This document shows, in pieces, positions 33,079 to 44,500 of a DNA stretch of 64,000 nucleotides. The first letter of the stretch is position 1. Each line of letters starts with the position of its first letter. Both the position numbers and the translations under genes were made by a program. The stretch comes from Eunapius fragilis (lineage: Eukaryota; Porifera; Demospongiae; Spongillida; Spongillidae), in NCBI GenBank assembly GCA_963681505.1, contig OY811971.1, positions 297,501-361,500 on the forward strand. Direction: 5' to 3'. The notes under the pieces were generated by a model that saw only the letters and a list, made by a program, of their open reading frames with translations, was not told the DNA's origin and did no database searches.

Positions 33079-33235
33079 CAGAGGCGGATCGGGTGGGGGT
33101 GGGGGTGGGGAAGGGGGCACGTGCGCCCGAAGGGGGCATATCCCCCTCCCACCTGAACCACGCCCATATCTCACTTAATTCTAACTTTTCATTATTGGTG
33201 CCCCCCCTTTCAAAATTCCTGGATCCGCCCCTGGA
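33079..33235. mobile_element. hAT-type MITE remnant
   Basis: Left end CAGAGGCGGATCGGG and right end CCTGGATCCGCCCCTG are imperfect inverted repeats with the CAGGGGCGG start typical of hAT elements. The interior is a GGGGGCA/TGCCCCC hairpin. The 8-bp flanks do not match, so the target duplication has decayed or the ends are misjudged. A related end is at about 18620-18642. Confidence 0.6.
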
Positions 33236-33596
33236 ATAGTTGTTGTAGTGTGTTCGTGCGTGTGCGTACATGTGTGTTTGTGCGTGTGTACATGTGCGCG
33301 TGTGTACTTCAGTGTTTTTACCATAATCCCCCTCCTCCCCTCTAAATAATATTACATTGTTAACAGTCTGTTAAAGGGCATACATACACATGATGTGCAT
33401 ATGAGATGCAAAACTACATGGCTACAGCCATGAATGACAAAATAATGTGACAGCATGGTAAACACCAGTACTAAGTTGGTTGACAAGATCAGAGTTCTTG
33501 TTGCCATGAGTAATTATCTTTTCATGGGGTTGACAAAAGTACATCCCACTGCACTTTACTAGTATGTGGTGCTAACGTTGCTTCCAATTGACATTT

Positions 33597-33765
33597 GGGG
33601 CTGTTCATAAATTACGTCACACTGAAGGGGGGAGGGGGTATCAGCCAGTGTGACGACGAATACATTAAGCATACATCAGTATGGGACATAGTATGAGTGG
33701 GGCGGGGGGTGGTCATAATGGTCAAATAATAGCGTGACGCAATTTATGAATGACCTCTTTGTGGC
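33597..33765. mobile_element. MITE with TTCATAAATTACGTCAC ends
   Basis: GGGGCTGTTCATAAATTACG at the left and GTGACGCAATTTATGAATGA at the right form imperfect terminal inverted repeats around a G-rich interior. This terminus type is widespread in invertebrate MITEs, as I recall. It is non-coding. Confidence 0.7.
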
Positions 33766-34769
33766 ACCACCAAAGGCCTGAATCATTTGATATATTGTGC
33801 ACAAGATATGTTATTGGTGCATGGTCTCTTTCCATGACTCACTTCAGTGGCTAAACAACACTTTCTTCAGCAGTCATCACCAGGCATGAGCCACAAGTGC
33901 TCAAGCCATCATAGTCGGCATAGTTTCAAGTTAAGAGATAACGATATGTAACAACCTTCTTTCACACAAAGAGACTGAACTGTTGTGATGTTTTCCAGTT
34001 TTAAAACTCATAAGTGAGTCCATATAGAACCATTTCTGGCAGTTTAGATGGCAAGTAGTAGTTGTCCCTGTCTCTGCTCCACTAGTTACACTCATACACA
34101 AACTACATGAAGGCATATGAAACCTGTTAGCCCCCATGACATCATTAATGGACTTTCCACACTGTTGCAAGACTTTATGAACTAAGGCAGTAGGCTAGCT
34201 GTCAATACCACCAGTTAACTCATGTTCAATGTTCCAAGTAAACGTTTCTTGCCATCTATTACCATCAACCACAACCAGTTCTTACTTTCCATACCTCTGT
34301 AGTGCCTGTTCCACAGGACAAGGAGATGATCACACACATATCTAAAGCACTTTTGTATGGAGCTGAGACAGGGACAACAACTACTTACTACCTCGTAAAC
34401 TATACGTATTTAAGTTGTGCTGTTAATTTCCGATGCTGGTATACTATTTGTGTGTGTGTGTGTGTGTGTGTGTATGAAAATTAATAGTGTATTTCTCTAC
34501 CTAAAACAAAGAATATTTTTCTGTTGTAATGGCATACAAAAACATGATGCAAACTACTGTACATAGTTGTGACCTTACAAAATCCTTCCCCTCGCCTTCC
34601 CTCCCTCCTTCTCTCTGATGCCTTTCTCTCTATATATATATAACCAACAGCAATGTTTAGATGGTTGCATAAGGTCAGAGTACTGTATCTTGTTGCCATG
34701 GTAGTGAATTAGAACAATATGAGGGAGGTCTTATCTGTGGTATGCTGACACATTCACACATAAACACCA

Positions 34770-35153
34770 GTGTATGTATGTATGTATGTATGTATGTATG
34801 TACGTATGTATGTATTGATGTATGCATGTATGTATGTATGCATGTACTGTATGTGTGTATGTATGTATGCATGTATGTATGTATGTATGTATTGATGCAT
34901 GTATGTATGTGTGTATGTATGTATGTATGTATGTATGTATGTATGTATGTATGTATGTATGTATGTACGTATGTATGTATTGATGTATGCATGTATGTAT
35001 GTATGCATGTACTGTATGTGTGTATGTATGTATGCATGTATGTATGTATGTATGTATGTATTGATGCATGTATGTATGTGTGTATGTATGTATGTATGTA
35101 TGTATGTATGTATGTATGTATGTATGTATGTATGTATGTATGTATGTATGTAC
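34770..35153. repeat. (TATG)n microsatellite with higher-order repeat
   Basis: A TATG tract in which a segment of about 174 bp with marker variants (TTGATG, GCATGTACTG) occurs twice in tandem. All open frames across it are artefacts. Confidence 0.95.
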
Positions 35154-35819
35154 ATCCGCGTGGCGCGTAGATGGTCGGCTCATGGCACTGGATTCTCTCC
35201 CTTGCCCCCGTTCCTATTACTACGCTGCCACGTGTAAAGTGGTTTGTTCGCTGGCCCCGTCATGCCGCTACCATCTATTCGGCTCTTCTCGAGAAGACAG
35301 TTCCTGAGTGGTGCGCTCTGTCTGGAGGTACACGTTTTTTTCTTCCATCGCGTCAACCGAACCACTGACCGGCAACATTGCTACGTCTCATAAAACGAGA
35401 AAGTTTGTGTCCTAGTGTGTGTGAAGGCTGTTTGGAGTTGAAATAGAAGATTGAACGATTGTTGGTTTGAAAATATGAACGGACGCGCTCACCGTGGCTC
35501 CACTGAGCAAATAAAGCCCAAGTTTTGAACGGCGTAGTATATGGTGCTGTGGTGGTGTCTTGCGTGGACGTTACAACTATATTTGTGTCCCCACTGTTTC
35601 TTCTCCCCAAACGTGACTGTATTGTATGCGTGTAAGACATGTATATGTACAGTTGCGATGGAATATTATTATTATTATTATTATTATGTATGTATGTATG
35701 TATGCATGTATGTATGTATGCATGTGAAATATACGAGTAGTTATTGATAAAAGTAGTTACTTGATGTTATATTGTTGCTGTATGTTGTATTTGAATTACA
35801 ATCATCACTGGTACAAACA
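35154..35819. other. Unassigned stretch
   Basis: Non-repetitive sequence followed by an (ATT)n and TATG tract (about 35664-35722). From about 35730 it joins the conserved block downstream of death-domain genes. A death-domain gene is absent at this copy of the module, so it appears to have been lost or replaced. No gene was recognised. Confidence 0.4.
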
Positions 35820-35945
35820 CGTCACAACAGTTGGTCTGGGAGGGTTAACAGTACATATTCCAGAGTTGTTGCTACCATAGTAGAGAGCCATGTCACTAGC
35901 TTTAGTAGTTCTAATGACCTCAAGTGCCACATCCCATGGAGGTAC

Positions 35946-35993
35946 ATCTTTTCTACTGTGTCCAGAGCCCAAAGGTAGAAGGTACATATGGCC

Positions 35994-35995
<2 letters not shown>
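35946..35995 (-). pseudogene. FDFT1: Truncated squalene synthase exon 3
   Basis: Minus strand [16 protein letters not shown]. Same truncation as 28648, 55877 and 59470. Here the adjoining 30 bp of module are also deleted and the acceptor AG is missing. Confidence 0.75.
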
Positions 35996-36052
<57 letters not shown>

Positions 36053-36315
36053 ATGTGTGTGTGTATGTGTATGTATGTGTGTGTATGTGCATATGTGTGT
36101 ATGTGTGTGTATGTGTGTGCATGCATGTGTGTGTATGTGTGAATGTGTGCGTATGTATGTGCATGTGCATGCATGTGTGTTATGTGTGAATGTGTGTATG
36201 TGTGTATGTGTATGTATGTGTATGTATGTGTGGATGTATGTGTGTATGTATATGTGTGTATGCATGTGTGTTGTGTATGTGTGTGCATGTGTGTGTATGT
36301 ATGTGTGTGTGCATG
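35996..36315. repeat. (TG)n/(TATG)n microsatellite
   Basis: Compound repeat in the intron between squalene synthase exons 2 and 3. The reverse-strand CA tract precedes the exon 3 acceptor. Confidence 0.95.
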
Positions 36316-36391
36316 GTGGAGTGTTGAGTATGTGTGGGGTTGACTTAGAGACATAAAGGGGAGGGGCTCACTATTAACCCCTCCCACTTGC

Positions 36392-36489
36392 CTCAGGTCG
36401 TCGTCAAGTGCCTGGATCACTGCTGCAAACCTGCGACTTGTGGCATTGAGCAGCTGGTAACACCTCTTCATCCCAGGACTGAGCGTATC
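36392..36489 (-). CDS. FDFT1: Squalene synthase exon 2
   Basis: The 98-nt exon encodes DTLSPGMKRCYQLLNATSRR and FAAVIQALDDDLR. It joins exon 1 in phase 0 and exon 3 with a split arginine codon. The donor is GC (AG|GCAAGT) rather than GT, and all three full exon 2 copies in the window share it. The one notable change is SRS to SRR. The acceptor is CCAAG. Confidence 0.85.
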
Positions 36490-36571
36490 CTTGGCAACGG
36501 CAACCACACGCACATCACACACACACGCACACACACACGCACGCACACACACGTGCACGCACATGCACACA

Positions 36572-36612
<41 letters not shown>

Positions 36613-36620
36613 GCTCTTAT
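36490..36620. repeat. (CA)n-rich intron 1
   Basis: Short intron between squalene synthase exons 2 and 1, made mostly of CA repeats. Confidence 0.9.
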
Positions 36621-36722
36621 GTAGTCTAGCTTCGGCATCACCGCATTCTGCCCTCCTAGAAATTTGTATTGGACGAAGGCCTGCAGCTCTGATGGGTGTG
36701 CCAGCGACTTCAGTAGCGCCAT
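36621..36722 (-). pseudogene. FDFT1: Squalene synthase exon 1 with broken donor (unit A gene)
   Basis: Exon of 34 codons (MALLKSLAHPSELQAF...). It differs from the copy at 41-142 by a few substitutions. The donor reads ATAAGA instead of GTAAGA, a G-to-A change at the invariant first base. Splicing to exon 2 would need a cryptic site, such as a GT inside the adjoining repeat. Confidence 0.8.
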
Positions 36723-37383
36723 TGGCTAGCTTGACACAACTCAAAATATGCCACGCTACGGCAGGCACATGTCATGGAGTAGTATCGGCTGATCTGGAGC
36801 CATAATATGGCCTGATTTTTTTCGTCAAACTTACGAACACGTGACTCCAAGATGAATATGTGCTGCGACATATAAAAATTACCCCCTATTATTAACGAAT
36901 ATATTTTTGTTTGACGTTCTAGACCTGGTACGTACCTTAAATGTCAGAGCGATGAACATAAGCAGGCCGGGGGGCAGGCCGTTTAGTTCGCCGCGAGAGG
37001 TGGAGAAAAAAAATACTGATGAATGCCAATGGTTCCTTTGCACTTTGACATAAAAAGTTCGCAAGTGTTTAGTAACTGAGATTTGCAAGACGGCGATAGC
37101 ATTGGGACAATGGCCCCAAAAATTCGCCGCAATTGTAATATAACAACGTCCAAGCATATATACAGCCAGAAGTTTTTTCTTGTTTCAAACCTGCACCCAA
37201 TATTGAATCAGACTGTTTACCAGACCCTGGTAGACCTTTTGCAGAATCGCTGATTCATATTAGATTAGTCTTCGTATCCAGACCCAGGTTTTCACAGCAG
37301 CGGATGGCAATGGACGGTATTATTAATTTTATTCCATTTCATGCATTTGCATTGATCAAATGGCCACATATGCGCCCACAGGG
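36723..37383. other. Start of unit B, collinear with 143-760 and then 2711-2800
   Basis: Near-identical to unit A apart from small indels, loss of the poly-G and a 1.9-kb difference. The MULE-type MITE at 37268 is cut and joined to material equivalent to 2711. No gene was seen. Confidence 0.65.
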
Positions 37384-37665
37384 GTGTGAATCCACCACAT
37401 GATGTGGGAGTAGGAAGGTACTATGAATAAATAAGCACCTTGACTGATGACATACATGCATTTTTTCCAAACATCATCACAACTACATTAGAGGAGTGAA
37501 TCCACCATCTGTATATATACTAATCAGTGAAGTAAACTTACCAATTTTTATCACTAACACCCCTCAGTGGAGTGAATCTGCCATCTGAATTCTCACTGTC
37601 ATCAGTTGTACAGGAGATGAAAGCTATGAAGGATGAAGTGGAGAGAGAAGCACAATAAACTCATG
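37384..37665 (+). pseudogene. Remnant of the GVNPP micro-exon array (unit B)
   Basis: Micro-exon 3 is complete (GVNPPHDVGVG with GTACTA donor). Micro-exon 4 has lost its 3' half and donor. The terminal exon has GVNLPSEFSLSS but a short deletion removes the end (...KDEVEREAQ before TAA). Micro-exon 1 is deleted, and exon 2 survives only as its last bases near 37308. Confidence 0.6.
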
Positions 37666-37936
37666 ATTGAGAAGGGAAATTCTGAGCAATGCATATCTGG
37701 ACCTTAGTGAACAGTCGTTCCAGGTTAAGACCAGTCCCTTCAAGGTTTATGATAATAATCTGCATGCTAGCATGTTATCATCACCATTGGGGCTTACCCA
37801 CATACATGTAGGATGATCTCCTTAATTGTAGCCATTGGTGTGTTGCTCTGCAACACACTTAATAGATCCCCCAGTTCACAGGTTGTAAGGGTACGTTTTT
37901 ATTATAACGCACTCAGTGCACTGCTGCATGGTAGGA

Positions 37937-38412
37937 AACTGTTGTCAAAAAAGTGCTAGGACCAGAAGTAGCTAAGTCAAAGTCGAAAGTCAGGAAAGCA
38001 CTATCATTTTGCCTGAAACGTCTTTCTGACATTAGGGCAGAAGAGAGGTGAAGGGTTGGTAATGTATACATTGGTTAAAATTAATTTGAATGACCCTCAG
38101 GTTCTAGCAATGAAGCCATTTGAGCAATTTGCAAACCTCAGTACTGATGATTTTGCAGAATGGTTCTCCTCCTTTCTGAGGGTTGATACAGACAATCTCT
38201 CTGAATACAAACTCAATCTGTAAGTATTTCGTTTTTCAATCAGAATGTGTTTCATGTATGAGGTTATTCTAGCTTATCTATCTCTTTGAAGCGCAAGTTT
38301 GTGAGAATGACACCAACAAGCAAAGATGGCACCTACAAACAATTTGGCCAATGGCTGAATGATAACTATTGTAATGGTAAACCCACATCTCGTAGATATT
38401 CAAACTGTGGTT
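37937..38412 (+). pseudogene. Downstream exons of the unknown gene (unit B)
   Basis: Counterparts of 3371-3840: VVKKVLGPEVAKSKSK, then MKPFEQFANLSTDDFAEWF ending NLSEYKLNL at a GTAAGT donor, then KFVRMTPTSKDGTYKQFGQW. The readings are largely kept, with conservative changes, but the exon before the donor is ten bases shorter than in unit A. Confidence 0.45.
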
Positions 38413-39655
38413 GAGGAGGACGTGGCTTACAACTATGGTCACAATTCAGCTGCAACGGAGTACGTTTCATACCCAGCTTATGACCCAGTTTAGGATCACA
38501 GTTTTGCTGCAATACCAGACGATTTGTACCCATCCACTTAGTAACCACAACTGGATGGGTACTTATATGACGGTCAATATTGCTGTGGCAACTGCTGTCA
38601 GAGTGGATTTATTCATCATGTATTCCTAGCTGTCGGCTGTATTTCTCCCAATGATAGATTCATGTATACCTTCTGCATATATACTCTGAATGATAATTAA
38701 CGAGGCTCAAATACAACGTTTACCATATGTGTGGGCGTCTAATACAGAGACTGGCTGTAAGGATACATCAAGAAGCAACGTTGTCTTACGACCCGCAGTT
38801 GTATTACGGGTCTGCGGTCAGTGATGCAGTGTCTGGACACGAGATAAGCAGGTGACCATACCTTTGAATCAATCCTGTAATCACGAGCTGGTTCTAACTG
38901 TTAAAACATCTGGTTCAGATTGAATCAAAAAGTCATTATCAGGTTGTAATCAGTTTGAATTAACCTGGTACAACAGCCAGACTGTTGTTATCAACAGCTT
39001 TGGTTCAGACTGTAACCCATCCCCCTGGTTCAAACTGTTAAGCACCACCAGTTTTGAATCAGATTGGTAACTTCTGGCTGTGTACGGTTGATTACATGAC
39101 GTCATGATTATCACACACAAGCACATTATGATATTGGCCTCAAGGGGAGGGGGGGGGGGGGTCCCCGAGGCCAAGCTAGGATTCACATACATTGCTTGCT
39201 CCCAAGAACATGAAAAATAGCAAAATGAGCATTGCATCAGGGATACTGAGCATGTCTCCTTCACTCCATCATACTCTCCACTACTAGTGGAATGGGTCAA
39301 ATGGCTTTTTATAAACGCCCGGCAGACCGGTTATCTTCCAAATGGACTTCACCCTACAGCCAAACCATTGGGATGGCTACGATGTCACCATGCAGTCCCT
39401 TTCACTCCTCCCCTCATCCATCCGATGCATTCCAAGGGGCTTGTTCATCAAAGAGGCATGTACCCCGCGGTGTCCCTCTCTCTGCACAGTGGATCTATGT
39501 TCACTCTGGCCTAGAAGTGAACTAGTATTTGCTGATGGCATTTAACAACCTACATCTGCATTTAAATATAATGAAAAATTAAAAAGATATTAACTATTGA
39601 ATAGTTAAAAATCCTTGCAGAGAATAGTGAATAGTGCTCCCAATGCAGTGCACAA
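38413..39655. other. Conserved intergenic stretch (unit B)
   Basis: Collinear with about 3840-5323, including the degenerate TGGTTCAGA repeats and a poly-G tract (about 39146-39162). A 240-bp stretch of unit A carrying the inverted repeat is missing. No gene was seen. Confidence 0.5.
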
Positions 39656-39735
39656 ATGACCACTAACCAAACAAGCAGATAGAAAAAGATGGACCCAAGC
39701 AGAGGACCACTGCAGGAGCAGGGGGAGCCATCTTG
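39656..39735 (+). pseudogene. Death-domain exon 1, degenerate locus (unit B)
   Basis: Counterpart of 5324-5402 with one extra G in a G-run, which shifts the frame before the GTGAGT donor. Confidence 0.8.
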
Positions 39736-40023
39736 GTGAGTGGTATGATGTAATGATGGCTTGCTATTTAATCTCTAATCTACGTAAAATGATCCTGAAT
39801 TTATGATCGGTACAATCCTGACATCACGATATTGAGTGCTTCCCATTTATAACAATTATTGCAGGGAAAAATACAACACATTTTTGTTTCAGAATGGAAT
39901 AATTTTAGTCATCAAGAAAACAGCCCAAAATGCATACATTGGTTTCATTGTTTCATTAAAACATATCCACTTCAGTCTTCTTTAACTGTTTGCAGCCGCA
40001 TCACCTACAGACAATTTTTAAAA

Positions 40024-40165
40024 ATGACGGAATACAAGTACAAGCTTTAGTAGTGGGGTCCACGGGTGTAGGGAAAAGCACCCTCACAATTCAGTTCATT
40101 CAGAACCACTTCGTTATCCCACCATCGAAGACTCCTACCGACTTTGGTTGAAGTTGTGTTCTTTA
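40024..40165 (+). pseudogene. Ras fragment (unit B)
   Basis: Reads MTEYKYKL and then TAG, because bases encoding VVVG are deleted. The P-loop GVGKSTLTIQFIQNHF is in another frame, and PTIEDSYR follows in a third. More of the switch I region survives than in unit A. Non-functional. Confidence 0.8.
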
Positions 40166-40544
40166 TCAAAACAGTGCAGTAATCAAGATCATTATCCTTA
40201 TGTTTTGCATGATTGCATGTAATTGTCTCCAAGAATTGTGGCAGAGTTCCAAACTGTAATTTTATACATTAAAATGTTACAACATATTGAATATATGAAG
40301 TTACTTAAACTAATTTAGAATTTAAAATTAGAATTTACGTATATGATTTGGAATTTAAAATCAAGCAAATTTAAGTTCTTCCCCTCTGTCTCTTTCAGTT
40401 TGAGCAAGCAAGCATTTGATTAGACTGATTTTTTTTTCATGATTTCGTTTACTCTGGTACTGATAAAAAAATCCCCAATCCTAAAAAATAAAAAGATCTG
40501 TTTTATTTTTATTTTTAAGCCATCATTGATTTCCATAGATTAAA

Positions 40545-40720
40545 GATTAAGGGATGAATGGAAAGAGCTAACCTGATATGCAGAGGCTTGGTAATGGTAG
40601 AAGAGGTGTGGTCATTGCTAAGAGGAGTGCCATCAAAGCAGTTGTTTTAGGCACAGATGGTCTTAGTAAAAAAAAAAACTGATTGATCACGACCATGGAG
40701 AAATATTCAAGACTGCCTGC
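40545..40720 (+). pseudogene. Death-domain exon 2, 5' part (unit B)
   Basis: Degenerate counterpart of 6235-6410, running directly into the 20-bp minisatellite at the W-R-A-I-G codons. The 3' part of the exon is replaced by the array. Confidence 0.75.
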
Positions 40721-42640
40721 ATATGGAGGGCCATAGGACCATATGGAGGGCCATAGGACCATATGGAGGGCCATAGGACCATATGGAGGGCCATAGGACC
40801 ATATGGAGGGCCATAGGACCATATGGAGGGCCATAGGACCATATGGAGGGCCATAGGACCATATGGAGGGCCATAGGACCATACGGAGGGCCATAGGACC
40901 ATATGGAGGGCCATAGGACCATAAGGAGGGCCATAGGACCATATAGAGGGCCATAGGACCATAAGGAGGGCCATAGGACCATATGGAGGGCCATAGGACC
41001 ATATGAAGGGCCATAGGACCATATGGAGGGCTATAGGACCATAAGGAGGGCCATAGGACCATATGGAGGGCCATAGGACCATACGGAGGGCCATAGGACC
41101 ATACGGAGGGCCATAGGACCATAAGGAGGGCCATAGGACCATATGGAGGGCCATAGGACCATATGGAGGGCCATAGGACCATAAGGAGGGCCATAGGACC
41201 ATATGGAGGGCCATAGGACCATACGGAGGGCCATAGGACCATACGGAGGGCCATAGGACCATATGGAGGGCCATAGGACCATATGGAGGGCCATAGGACC
41301 ATAAGGAGGGCCATAGGACCATATGGAGGGCCATAGGACCATACGGAGGGCCATAGGACCATACGGAGGGCCATAGGACCATAAGGAGGGCCATAGGACC
41401 ATATGAAGGGCCATAGGACCATATGGAGGGCCATAGGACCATATGGAGAGCCATAGGACCATAAGGAGTGCCATAGGACCATAAGGTAGGCCATAGGACC
41501 ATATGGAGGGCCATAGGACCATATGGAGGGCCATAGGACCATATGAAGGGCCATAGGACCATATGGAGGGCTATAGGACCATAAGGAGGGCCATAGGACC
41601 ATATGGAGGGCCATAGGACCATACGGAGGGCCATAGGACCATACGGAGGGCCATAGGACCATAAGGAGGGCCATAGGACCATATGGAGGGCCATAGGACC
41701 ATAAGGAGGGCCATAGGACCATATGGAGGGCCATAGGACCATACGGAGGGCCATAGGACCATACGGAGGGCCATAGGACCATAAGGAGGGCCATAGGACC
41801 ATATGAAGGGCCATAGGACCATATGGAGGGCCATAGGACCATACTGAGGGCCATAGGACCATATGGAGGGCCATAGGACCATAAGGAGGGCCATAGGACC
41901 ATATGGAGGGCCATAGGACCATATGAAGGGCCATAGGACCATAAGGAGGGCCATAGGACCATATGAAGGGCCATAGGACCATATGGAGGGCCATAGGACC
42001 ATATGGAGAGCCATAGGACCATAAGGAGTGCCATAGGACCATAAGGTAGGCCATAGGACCATATGGAGGGCCATAGGACCATATGGAGGGCCATAGGACC
42101 ATATGAAGGGCCATAGGACCATATGGAGGGCTATAGGACCATAAGGAGGGCCATAGGACCATATGGAGGGCCATAGGACCATACGGAGGGCCATAGGACC
42201 ATACGGAGGGCCATAGGACCATAAGGAGGGCCATAGGACCATATGAAGGGCCATAGGACCATATGGAGGGCCATAGGACCATAAGGAGGGCCATAGGACC
42301 ATATGGAGGGCCATAGGACCATACGGAGGGCCATAGGACCATACGGAGGGCCATAGGACCATAAGGAGGGCCATAGGACCATATGAAGGGCCATAGGACC
42401 ATATGGAGGGCCATAGGACCATACTGAGGGCCATAGGACCATATGGAGGGCCATAGGACCATAAGGAGGGCCATAGGACCATATGGAGGGCCATAGGACC
42501 ATATGAAGGGCCATAGGACCATATGGAGGGCTATAGGACCATATGGAGGGCCATAGGACCATACGGAGGGCCATAGGACCATAAGGAGGGCTATAGGACC
42601 ATATGGAGGGCCATAGGACCATATGACCATATGGAGGGCA
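40721..42640. repeat. 20-bp minisatellite, about 96 units
   Basis: The unit is CATATGGAGGGCCATAGGAC. About 1900 bp show no insertion or deletion: every 60 bases hold exactly three units. Variation is confined to a few positions (CATATGG/CATAAGG/CATACGG, GGAGG/GAAGG, CCATAGG/CTATAGG). Variant strings repeat every 540-560 bp (starting near 41021, 41561 and 42121), showing block duplication. The minus strand is open in all frames only because the 20-bp unit has no stop on that strand. Confidence 0.97.
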
Positions 42641-42984
42641 ATAGGAATCAGGTTGAAACAGAGAGTGGGAGAAGAAAGTCGAAGTCGAAGTGGGTCCCCT
42701 ACAGGAAATATGCTGTAGACCAATGGGGTCATAGTTGTGACTACAGAGGTTGGGGATGGCAGAATGGGTACCAAGGCTGGCAGGGACTGGGGGTTGGGGT
42801 CCTGGGTGGTGGGACTCACAGCCATGGTGGGCGGGGAGCGCACCTGGTCAACCGTGGTTGAATAAGAATTGGGGCTAGGGAGGTGGCCAGAGTGGCTCTT
42901 CAGCTAGTTGGAGCTTAAGGATGGGTGAGAGGTCTTTTTACAAACCCTCTAGACTGAGAAAAGAGATAAAATTGGTGTAGAGGC

Positions 42985-44500
42985 ACTGGACTTACGCTAA
43001 TGAGTGAGAGCTATGCAAATGGTGGATTTCCACTCATTTATCCAAATTTTTGGATGGTGTGTACTATCCCCCCCCCCCCCCCCCCCCCCCCGCCCCCGAT
43101 GAAACTGTGGGGGCAACTGCCTCCATGGCCCCCCGGGCTTCCTACGCCACTGCAGTTATTGATATCTGGTGCAATGTATATGCACTCCGCAGTTGACATT
43201 AATGAGGGAATGATGTTGTTTGTCATTACTAGTTATGATATTAATTGCTCTGAAAAGAAGTATAGAAAGTAAAAAAATCTCCTTGTGGATGGCTAGGAAG
43301 CATTCAGAACGTAGGCACTGGAACCGCTAGTCTCATCCCCAGACCAACATGACGTAGCGATTATCGAGTATTTGGGTCTGGGAAATAAGAACAACGCACT
43401 TGTTCCAAGCATCCCTCAATGTTTATGTCCAAAAATAGTACATGTACGGTAATATAATTATAGAACAATTGGACCGCAATAAACGTTATCACTTGTCAGG
43501 CAGGGTATTGCAGAACTGGCTTGTAAGCAAGGTAAAAGCTCTGATGAGGTGAAGAGAGTTTTCGGAAGGTTACGCCTGTATTAGCTGTTTTCGAGTAGAC
43601 AGCAGATATGTAATGCTAAAAGAAGTAGAAGCTCAGCTTGTGAACAAGCTTTCAGCGTTGCGGCCTGTGGTACCAAGAGATCACACACTTCAGCTGGTTC
43701 CGTGGAAAGAACAAATATGCACCACCTCTAGCCATACACCTCTAGTCATACACCTCCAGTCTTTTTAGAAACCCTATACGCCACAAAACGAGATGAAATT
43801 GGTGTAGAGGGCTATGCAAATGGTGGATTTCCACTCATTTATCCAAATAATAAATTTTTGGATGGTGTGTACTATCCCCCCCCCCCCCCCCCAATGAAAC
43901 TGTGGGGCAACTGCCTCCACGGCCACCCGGGCTTCCTACGCCACTGCAGTTATTGATATCTGGTGCAATGTATATGCACTCCGCAGTTGACATTAATGAG
44001 GGAATGATGCTGTTTGTCAATACTGGTTATGATATTAATTGCTCCGAAATGAAGTATAGAAAGTAAAAAAATCTCCTTGTGGATGGCTAGGAAGCATTCA
44101 GAACGTAGGCACTGGAACCGCTAGTCTCGTCTCCAGACCAACATGATGTAGCAATTAGGGTCTGGGAAATAAGAACAACGCACTTTTTCCAAGCATGTTT
44201 ATGTCCAAAAATAGTACATGTACCGCAATCACTTGTCAGGCAGGGTATTGCAGAACTGGCTTGTAAGCAGTGTAAAAGCTCTGATGAGGTGAAGAGAGTT
44301 CTCGGAAGGTTACGCATGTATTAGCTGTTTTCGAGTAGACAGCAGATATGTAATGCTAAAAGAAGTAGAAGCTCAGCTTGTGAACAAGCTTTCAGCGTCG
44401 CGGCCTGTGGTACAAAGAGATCACACACTTCAGCTGGTTCCGTGGAAAGAACAAATATGCACCACCTCTAGTCATACACCTCTAGTCATACATTGTATAT
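42985..44500. repeat. Tandem duplication of about 790 bp carrying the MULE left end
   Basis: Segments about 42985-43760 and 43790-44500 are copies of each other. Each has a GGATGGTGTGTACTATCCCC poly-C run, the AGTCTCxTCxCCAGACC transposon end and the GAAGTAGAAGCTCAGCTTGT block. Unit A has one copy (7120-7560), which lacks the transposon interior. Confidence 0.8.

Larger units (their letters stand above)
32419..34769. other. Unassigned region with small transposon remnants
   Basis: The region contains the two MITE-like elements listed at 33079 and 33597, a TG tract (about 33245-33306), a short (TG)n at 34449-34473, and an inverted pair of about 34 bp (around 34055-34090 and 34349-34385, GAGACAGGGACAACAACTAC). 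No gene was recognised. Confidence 0.45.

Noticed and set aside
33079..33235. Exact hAT target-site duplication
   Set aside because: The 8-bp flanks (GCTGCGAA-like and GAATAGTT) do not match, so only the terminus similarity is claimed.
40721..42640. Regular 20-bp repetition resembling a CRISPR array
   Set aside because: There are no unique spacers: units abut directly. The window is eukaryotic.
40568..42843. Minus-strand open frames of 718, 508 and 307 codons (repeats of MALHMVLWPSIWSYGPPYGP)
   Set aside because: They lie on the 20-bp minisatellite, which has no stop on that strand in any frame. All three frames are open with the same peptide, and the plus-strand origin is a death-domain pseudogene.
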